From the NCBI RefSeq assembly GCF_000733925.1, contig NZ_JPOO01000003.1, positions 2,480,001 to 2,544,000 on the forward strand: 64,000 nucleotides of DNA, given 5' to 3'. Below the pieces are notes generated by a model. It was not told the origin of the DNA. It saw only the letters and a list, made by a program, of their open reading frames with translations, and did no database searches. A program made the position numbers and the translations under genes. How positions within the stretch are numbered: the stretch's first letter is position 1; every line of letters begins with the position of its first letter. This document shows positions 62,360 through 64,000 of the stretch, piece after piece. The stretch comes from Arenibacter algicola (GTDB lineage: Bacteria; Bacteroidota; Bacteroidia; Flavobacteriales; Flavobacteriaceae).

Positions 62360-63568
62360 CTAATCATTGAGTATGGGCTGTGTCCAAGCAGATTCGTATT
62401 TGATGTCCTCTATTGGGTTTTTCTGAAGTTTTGTAGAAGATATTTTACTCCTTACAAAGAGTATATCATCCGTTAGCTCGAAACTGGCAGAACCGCCCTT
62501 CACAGCCTTCAACTCCTTGACTTCGGTTTCCCCTTTAAGACATCCAAGAAAAGTTATATTATATTCAATACCTGTTTCCGGTTCCACTTCCACCTTCAAG
62601 GTCTTGTCTCCAAATTCCAAAGTTTTAAGGGTAACCCCAGTGGTAGAATAGAAGTCGCCCCTTTCCATAGCCTCTATCAATGAGGGAGCAGACAAGGTAT
62701 CGGACTGTACCATTACCCAACCCCTGCCGGAATTACTCCATTTATTACCCATTTTATGGTAATTATGGGAATCATCGGTTGCCAAACCATACATAATGGG
62801 TTTTTTGGCCGTTATATAGGATATATTGATCTGATCCCACATTTCCTCCGTAGAAATATGTGTTGAATCTCCCATATTATGAACCATGGGATGACCGTTG
62901 TACACTTCAAAAAAGCGCTCTCCCTTCAAGGATATCATGTCGTCAAGACTAATACTGTAATAAAAGTTGGGATGATTTATATGTGGCATAATAGGAACTC
63001 CCGTTTCTTTCCGTTGTTTAAGTACCGCATCCAGATTGTTCTGCATGACTTCCGAAATACTATTACCCCCCTGGGGATCTATTTTTTCCTGAATATTGCT
63101 AGCGTTCATATGTACATGTTTGTCCTCGTACCTGTCCGTAATTTCTTCCGAATGAATGACTAAAAATTCTTCCGCTTTCTCAAAAAGATCCCTATACTCC
63201 GTATACGTCTTTAATTTTACATGCACCTTTCCGGAGTCCGTTTTATGCTCTACCCAATCCTCCCCATAAGTTGCCAAATAGTTCTCAAAGCTTTTTTGAT
63301 AAATGGAATCTTCCCTGACCTGTATCCATTTTTCCTCCATAGAAACGGTATTATGGTCCGATAGGGCAATGAATTGATAGTCGTGCGACTTATACCACTC
63401 CAGAATAGTCTCAGGAAACTCGTCCCCATCGCTCCAGAACGAATGGGTATGAAGATTACCTTTGTACCACTTTTTATTTACAGCTGTATCAGTACTTTTA
63501 TTACTATCTCCACAGCTTTCCATTAGAAAAGCCATAATTAACAAAATAGAGGGTAAAACATGTTTCAT
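62360..63568 (-). CDS. PHP-domain lipoprotein (phosphoesterase-like)
   Basis: A 402-residue lipoprotein (signal peptide ending LMESC, Cys19) with a PHP domain. Metal-binding motifs are NLHTHSFWSDGDE (residues ~38-50), ALSDHNTVS, MPHINHPNF and ATDDSHNYH. The C-terminal ~90 residues are a beta-rich domain. PHP proteins hydrolyse phosphoesters, and related secreted members act on phospho-sugars or organophosphates. Lipidation places it at the periplasmic or outer face. It is 40 bp upstream of queD on the same strand; co-transcription is possible. Confidence 0.85.
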   Translation of the reverse strand: MKHVLPSILLIMAFLMESCGDSNKSTDTAVNKKWYKGNLHTHSFWSDGDEFPETILEWYKSHDYQFIALSDHNTVSMEEKWIQVREDSIYQKSFENYLATYGEDWVEHKTDSGKVHVKLKTYTEYRDLFEKAEEFLVIHSEEITDRYEDKHVHMNASNIQEKIDPQGGNSISEVMQNNLDAVLKQRKETGVPIMPHINHPNFYYSISLDDMISLKGERFFEVYNGHPMVHNMGDSTHISTEEMWDQINISYITAKKPIMYGLATDDSHNYHKMGNKWSNSGRGWVMVQSDTLSAPSLIEAMERGDFYSTTGVTLKTLEFGDKTLKVEVEPETGIEYNITFLGCLKGETEVKELKAVKGGSASFELTDDILFVRSKISSTKLQKNPIEDIKYESAWTQPILND

Positions 63569-63731
63569 TTATAGAGTAATTTGGAAATTGAAGCCCAAAA
63601 GTTAATGAAAATGTATTAGAAATCAGGGAATAAGCTAAAAATCAATAATAAACATTACAATTAAATAATAAACGTTTAGGGACAATTAAGACACACTTAA
63701 CATGCTGTGTAAAACCAATAGCATTTTCGTC

Positions 63732-63739
63732 TATTTTTG
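63732..63739 (+). promoter_or_regulatory. -7 promoter element of the oxygenase gene
   Basis: TATTTTTG, exact TAnnTTTG match, 24 bp before the TTG start at 63764. No -33 half was identified. Confidence 0.45.
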
Positions 63740-63763
63740 TCCGATTTTTAAAACCATACAAAC

Positions 63764-64000
63764 TTGGCAGAACTATTTGAACAACTGGAGTTTAAGGAGA
63801 ATCCTCTTTTTGAAAAAGTGATAGATGATATCCTAATACAGAAATACAGTATTGTAGATGATTTTTTCTCTCCGGAGGATGTGGCCCAATTAAGGGATTC
63901 ACTCCTGGCCAAATATGAGGAGGATCAATTTAAAAAAGCAGCTATAGGAAATCGTGTCAATGAATTGATCATAAAGGCAATCCGTGGCGATTTTATCCTG
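63764..64000 (+). CDS. 2OG-Fe(II) oxygenase, N-terminal part (runs off the right edge)
   Basis: 79 codons are visible from a TTG start: AELFEQLEFKENPLFEKVID, then KYSIVDDFFSPEDVAQLRDS and KKAAIGNRVNELIIKAIRGD. This matches the start of flavobacterial 2-oxoglutarate/Fe(II) oxygenases, in which the His-Asp-His iron site comes later. TTG is preferred because no ATG lies between the -7 box and the conserved start. The substrate is unknown. Confidence 0.75.
   Translation, partial: MAELFEQLEFKENPLFEKVIDDILIQKYSIVDDFFSPEDVAQLRDSLLAKYEEDQFKKAAIGNRVNELIIKAIRGDFIL

Noticed and set aside
1..64000. CRISPR arrays, tRNA or rRNA genes, insertion sequences, phage genes
   Set aside because: No regularly spaced repeats, cloverleaf-like sequences, rRNA segments, transposase or integrase motifs were found on reading both strands.

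Overview
The window is chromosomal DNA from a marine-type member of the Flavobacteriaceae (Bacteroidota). The evidence is the full Bat operon (moxR-DUF58-batD-like-batA-batB-batC-batD-batE), the acpP-fabF-rnc-IPExxxVDY-pyk cluster, the long Bacteroidota form of PurF, flavobacterial conserved hypotheticals, AT-rich non-coding DNA, almost no Shine-Dalgarno sequences, and repeated matches to the Bacteroidota promoter element TAnnTTTG (-7), sometimes with TTTG near -33. No rRNA, tRNA, CRISPR array, insertion sequence, phage gene or replication origin was seen. It reads as core genome with a few decayed or regulatory spots.

Layout. 1-7.8 kb (mostly minus): the 5' end of pbpC, an ABM-domain protein and a hypothetical; a cvpA-like gene on plus; a lipocalin-like lipoprotein; and a 1,836-residue alpha-2-macroglobulin lipoprotein with a thioester motif. 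8-11 kb: a CAP-domain lipoprotein, 3-hydroxyanthranilate dioxygenase, and an ALDH7-type dehydrogenase ending in a very strong terminator. 11-14.3 kb: a structured but gene-free 570 bp, two small membrane proteins, an acyl-ACP desaturase and a PPP-type phosphatase. 14.3-20.8 kb: class II ribonucleotide reductase behind a palindrome-rich promoter, a fructokinase-like kinase, an AlbA_2 protein coupled to an SDR, and the remains of an aldo/keto reductase.

20.8-29.9 kb is the Bat operon: a MoxR ATPase, a DUF58 protein and membrane-anchored VWA and TPR proteins, probably forming one envelope assembly. 30-35.5 kb is an inorganic-carbon cluster: SulP transporter, universal stress protein, beta-carbonic anhydrase, second SulP transporter with STAS. 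35.5-44 kb holds pheS with its small partner gene and a GbsR-type regulator in front of a tripartite RND efflux system closed by a TetR regulator. A perfect palindrome lies in the regulator's promoter.

44-56 kb: YCII and CYTH proteins, a TIP30-like oxidoreductase, dinB, the pyk/rnc/fabF/acpP block (minus), then purN, a viroplasmin/RNase H protein, a PfkB kinase and purF (plus). Downstream of purF, about 490 bp without a gene contains two tandem copies of an identical 40-nt element. Each copy has its own -7 box at the same distance and its own, different, intrinsic terminator. This predicts a pair of ~70-nt sister small RNAs and is the most interesting signal in the window. 56-64 kb: a CMD-family peroxidase-related gene broken by an in-frame TAA, osmC, a PNGase F-related secreted protein, recJ, an LpxH-like hydrolase, queD, a PHP-domain lipoprotein and the start of a 2OG-Fe(II) oxygenase.
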